Assembly (NCBI GenBank): GCA_900545365.1
Contig: UQYL01000001.1
Coordinates: 119,381 to 183,380 of the forward strand
Length of the DNA: 64,000 bases
Direction: 5' to 3'
Source of the DNA: an uncultured Dialister sp.
Lineage (GTDB): Bacteria; Bacillota; Negativicutes; Veillonellales; Dialisteraceae
The position numbers were made by a program, and so were the translations under genes. Shown here piece after piece: positions 61,735 to 64,000 of this stretch (its first letter is position 1; every line of letters starts with the position of its first letter). The notes under the pieces are model-generated. The model searched no databases. It was not told the DNA's origin and was given only the letters and a program-made list of their open reading frames with translations.

Positions 61735-63354
61735 TCAGAACATCTTGTATACCTGGAACCATACACGGCCGTCGTGGTCGGTGGGCTCCGTCAGGTCAGG
61801 CCGGGCGTTGAATTTCCGGGCGTAGTCGAGCTGGGCGTACCAGTCGTTCGGCATGGCATAGCGGAGGCCGACGCCCCAGCTGTAGAGGCGCTCGCTCCTG
61901 TCCCATACGCGGCCTTTCGCATAGCCCGCGTCGACGAAAAGGGCCGCTTCGAGCCCTTCGATGCCGGTGGCGCGGCGCACTTCGGCGGTGCCGAGCCAGC
62001 CGGAGTCGCCGTAGCCGTCGCCGTTGCCGTAGCCGCGGACGCCGTTCATGCCGCCCAGGTAGAACTGTTCGCTCCCGTCGAGAGCGCGGCTGCCGAGCTG
62101 CCACGACGTGCGGATGCGGTAGTTCCACGGGCCGTCGTACCAGACTTTCAGCAGGTCGCCGGTGAGTTTGTGGTAAGCGCCGTCGATGAACGCCCCGTCT
62201 TCGGCGTCCATATTTCCATACCAGTAGATAAGGTCGTACTGAAGGAACTCATTCGGCAGGTACTGGCTGCCGGAGATGCCCACGTGCCATACGTCGGCGT
62301 CTTTTTCATTGCGCATGGTACCGATATCCACATGGAAGCGGTATTTATTGGTAATCTTCCGGTGGTCGTAGCCGTAGATCAAGGTGACCCGGTCGGAGCG
62401 GTCGCGGTAGAGAGGCGTGAGACCGTAGAGGCTGATGCCTTCGGAACGACCGAGGGAGTCGTAGAAGCCGTTCGTGTGGAGCTCGTATTCGCTGCGGCTG
62501 TAGGCGACGCCCAGACGGGTGCCGTCCCGTCCGACGGGCAGTTCATACCGGGCCGCGTAGTTTTCCACATCGTGGCTGGACCATGTGCCGGAAAGGACGA
62601 TCTTATCGCCCTGATGGCCGGGGTTATTGATCTCCGTATTGAAGCCGTAGCGGTAGCGGCCGGAATAGTAGCCGCCGCCATTGTCGACGAAGACGTAGTT
62701 GTTCCACACGGGGCGGCGGGCCGCTTCGATATCCACAGAGGTCGTGCCGGGGGCGCTCCCCGGGCGGAGGACGGCGCGGGCCATGACGCCGGGCAGGTCG
62801 TTCAGGTTGTTCACCGCCGCTTCCAGCGTGCGGTCAGTCATGGTCCCGCCGGGCTTCATCGTGTGCAGGTATCCTTCCAGGACGGAGTCGGCCACGTCGG
62901 TCGTATTGGCCGCGAGCTTCACTTCGTCGTAGGAGGCGACGTACATTTTGATCTCCAGGCGGCCGTCTTTCACTTCCTGCGGAGGCACGACGGCCTGCGC
63001 CACAGGGTAGCCGCAGGATTTCGCGTAGCCGGTGATATCGGCGGCGAGGGCCGGAAGCTCGGAAGCCTCCACGCTCCGGTGAGTGTACCGATCAAGGATG
63101 GCGGCGAGGCGGCCTTCCCCGTCGGGCAGGGCAAAGCCCGTAAGGACGATCTCCCGCACGTAGAAGGCGGGCGCTTCGGCGGTGCCCGTATTGCCGGGGC
63201 GGAAGCCGGGTTCGGCGACGACGGTCTCTTCGCCGGTGCGGTTGTACGGATAGGTGGTGACCGCTTCTTTGTCGAAGGTGGGAATGGGCGACTGGGCCAT
63301 GGCGGTGCTTCCCGCCGCGGCCAGCGCCAGCAGCAGACATACTTTTTTTTTCAT
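61735..63354 (-). CDS. Two-partner secretion outer-membrane transporter TpsB (ShlB/FhaC/HecB family)
   Basis: 539 residues. Signal peptide at 1-21 (MKKKVCLLLALAAAGSTAMA). Two POTRA domains in the periplasm (about 60-215; YVREIVLTGFALPDGEGRL and RLEIKMYVASYDEV), then a 16-strand barrel with the conserved VRGY motif of loop L6 near 435-438. The C-terminal residue is Phe, as in outer-membrane proteins. A TTG at 63369 is in frame, but the ATG at 63354 with GGAG nine bases upstream gives the signal peptide. Codons 2-4 are a run of nine A. Upstream of and co-transcribed with tpsA. Confidence 0.93.
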   Translation of the reverse strand: MKKKVCLLLALAAAGSTAMAQSPIPTFDKEAVTTYPYNRTGEETVVAEPGFRPGNTGTAEAPAFYVREIVLTGFALPDGEGRLAAILDRYTHRSVEASELPALAADITGYAKSCGYPVAQAVVPPQEVKDGRLEIKMYVASYDEVKLAANTTDVADSVLEGYLHTMKPGGTMTDRTLEAAVNNLNDLPGVMARAVLRPGSAPGTTSVDIEAARRPVWNNYVFVDNGGGYYSGRYRYGFNTEINNPGHQGDKIVLSGTWSSHDVENYAARYELPVGRDGTRLGVAYSRSEYELHTNGFYDSLGRSEGISLYGLTPLYRDRSDRVTLIYGYDHRKITNKYRFHVDIGTMRNEKDADVWHVGISGSQYLPNEFLQYDLIYWYGNMDAEDGAFIDGAYHKLTGDLLKVWYDGPWNYRIRTSWQLGSRALDGSEQFYLGGMNGVRGYGNGDGYGDSGWLGTAEVRRATGIEGLEAALFVDAGYAKGRVWDRSERLYSWGVGLRYAMPNDWYAQLDYARKFNARPDLTEPTDHDGRVWFQVYKMF

Positions 63355-63379
63355 AGGATCGCTCTCCAACTATTTTCTT

Positions 63380-63395
63380 CCGGCTGACAGGCCGG
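63380..63395 (-). other. Small hairpin in the tpsB leader
   Basis: CCGGC-CTGTCA-GCCGG, about 25-40 bases before the start codon. Could affect translation; no T run. Confidence 0.35.
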
Positions 63396-63414
63396 TGACA
63401 GGGATTTTGCTTTT

Positions 63415-63444
63415 AGTTTACTACAGCCCCCCCCAGTTTAGCAA
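63415..63444 (-). promoter_or_regulatory. tpsB promoter with a G8 tract in the spacer
   Basis: Minus strand TTGCTA (63439-63444), 18-base spacer, TAAACT (63415-63420). The spacer contains eight consecutive G (63427-63434), placing a slippage-prone tract where its length would set promoter strength. The elements are imperfect but well placed about 60 bases before the start. Confidence 0.5.
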
Positions 63445-63593
63445 TCCGTGTCTATCGATATTAGAAAAACAGCAGGATTTTCCCGCAAAATTTTTCCCGC
63501 CTCTTTCCTAAAGGCACTGCGTCATTCCACCCCGCTCCCTTCCGCGGCGCCCCGGTCTGTGAAGCGCGGCCTCTCCCGCAGAAATCGGGCGCA

Positions 63594-63618
63594 CAAAAAA
63601 AGACCTCCGAAGAGGTCT
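63594..63618 (-). terminator. Terminator after pheT
   Basis: Minus-strand AGACCTC-TTCG-GAGGTCT stem followed by seven T. Confidence 0.9.
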
Positions 63619-63642
63619 CTTTCTGTCTATTCGGCATCCGGC

Positions 63643-64000
63643 TCAGCGGAGCGCGCAGCGGATGGCTTCCAGCGCCTTCACGATGTCTGCCATCCACGCG
63701 TCGACTTCTTTGTCGGTGAGGGTCTTCGCGGGATCGCGGAAGGACAGGGCGTAGGCCATGCTCTTCTTGCCTTCCGGCACCTGTTCGCCCTGATAGAGGT
63801 CGAAGAGGCGGACGGACTCGAGGCACGGGCCGCCGGCGCGGCGGATCACGGCCGCCACTTCTTCATTGGTCAGTTCTTCCGGCACGAGGACGGCGATGTC
63901 CCTGTCATTGGCGGGGAATTTGGCGATCTTCTCGTAATCCGCGCCGTCATTGTAGAAGCGGGTCAGCACGGGAACGGAGAAGAAGAATCCGTACACGGTC
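63643..64000 (-). CDS. pheT: Phenylalanine--tRNA ligase beta subunit, 5' part outside window
   Basis: The last 118 codons of PheT. The C-terminal FDX-ACB anticodon-binding domain is clear: KFPANDRDIAVLVPEEL, SVRLFDLYQGEQVPEGKKSMAYALSFRDPAKTLTDKEV split around residue 60-100. The frame is open to the window edge. A terminator follows. Confidence 0.93.
   Translation of the reverse strand, partial: TVYGFFFSVPVLTRFYNDGADYEKIAKFPANDRDIAVLVPEELTNEEVAAVIRRAGGPCLESVRLFDLYQGEQVPEGKKSMAYALSFRDPAKTLTDKEVDAWMADIVKALEAIRCALR

Noticed and set aside
61198..63387. A 729-codon plus-strand open frame across tpsB and the start of tpsA
   Set aside because: It is the shadow of GC-rich coding on the minus strand; the minus reading has signal peptides, POTRA and VRGY motifs.

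Overview
The window looks like a chromosomal segment of a diderm (LPS-bearing) Firmicute of the class Negativicutes, probably Veillonellaceae and possibly near Dialister. This is inference from gene content, because no database search was possible. Firmicute traits are the Asp23/Gls24 pair beside efp and nusB, the tlyA-nadK-argR-recN block, MutS2, NrdR, and the Prp protease between the L21 and L27 genes. Outer-membrane traits are the heptose genes gmhA and gmhB, a WaaC/WaaF-like heptosyltransferase, and a two-partner secretion pair (TpsB transporter with a roughly 2,780-residue TpsA adhesin). The murE ligase carries the DNPR motif of meso-diaminopimelate specificity, and a complete dapB-asd-dapA run supplies that lysine-branch precursor.

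Layout, left to right (nearly everything is on the minus strand): 1-1.1 kb, 3'-truncated radA; 1.3-1.8 kb, a small protein with three zinc ribbons; 1.9-4.7 kb, dapB-asd-dapA; 4.8-9.7 kb, ispA-tlyA-nadK-argR-recN; 9.8-12.6 kb, M24 peptidase-efp-two Asp23 genes-nusB, closed by a nested double terminator; 12.7-19.2 kb, a seven-gene cobalamin late-assembly operon (cobU-cobQ-cbiB-cobS-pduX-cobD-cobC-type phosphatase) with ATG/stop overlaps at most junctions; 19.4-20.3 kb, two convergent orphan genes; 20.3-25.2 kb, U32 peptidase and mutS2; 25.2-27.2 kb, tRNA-Pro, htpX, ndk and a PduO-type cobalamin adenosyltransferase; 27.3-30.8 kb, rRNA methyltransferase, ACT protein, hom and thrB; 30.9-33.5 kb, nrdR-gmhA-gmhB-heptosyltransferase; 33.6-46.3 kb, the division and cell wall cluster mraZ-rsmH-ftsL-murE-murF-mraY-murD-murG-murC-ddl-ftsQ-ftsZ; 46.5-48.8 kb, YbjN-like protein, tadA with an abutting tRNA-Ser, and a TIM-barrel protein; 49.1-51.5 kb, two plus-strand genes (TRIC-type membrane protein and exported DUF4127 protein); 51.6-52.6 kb, rplU-prp-rpmA behind a consensus promoter and structured leader; 52.8-53.3 kb, a plus-strand SpeD homologue without its catalytic residues; 53.4-63.4 kb, tpsB-tpsA; 63.6-64 kb, the 3' end of pheT.

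The most interesting items are: (i) the SpeD-like protein, whose residues 63 and 83 (pyruvoyl-forming Ser and catalytic Cys in canonical enzymes) are Ala and Phe, and which carries a basic C-terminal tail; (ii) a run of eight G between plausible -35 and -10 elements of tpsB plus a run of nine A in its first codons, suggesting phase-variable adhesin expression; (iii) a dcw cluster with no ftsI, ftsW, murB or ftsA, with a long unexplained RNA-type hairpin at the usual ftsI position; and (iv) a clear four-box MraZ operator with exact 10-nt periodicity.

Start codons were moved from the longest reading frame wherever a ribosome-binding site or an overlapping tRNA or terminator argued for it; the reasons are in the entries. 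No insertion sequence, prophage or CRISPR array was seen.
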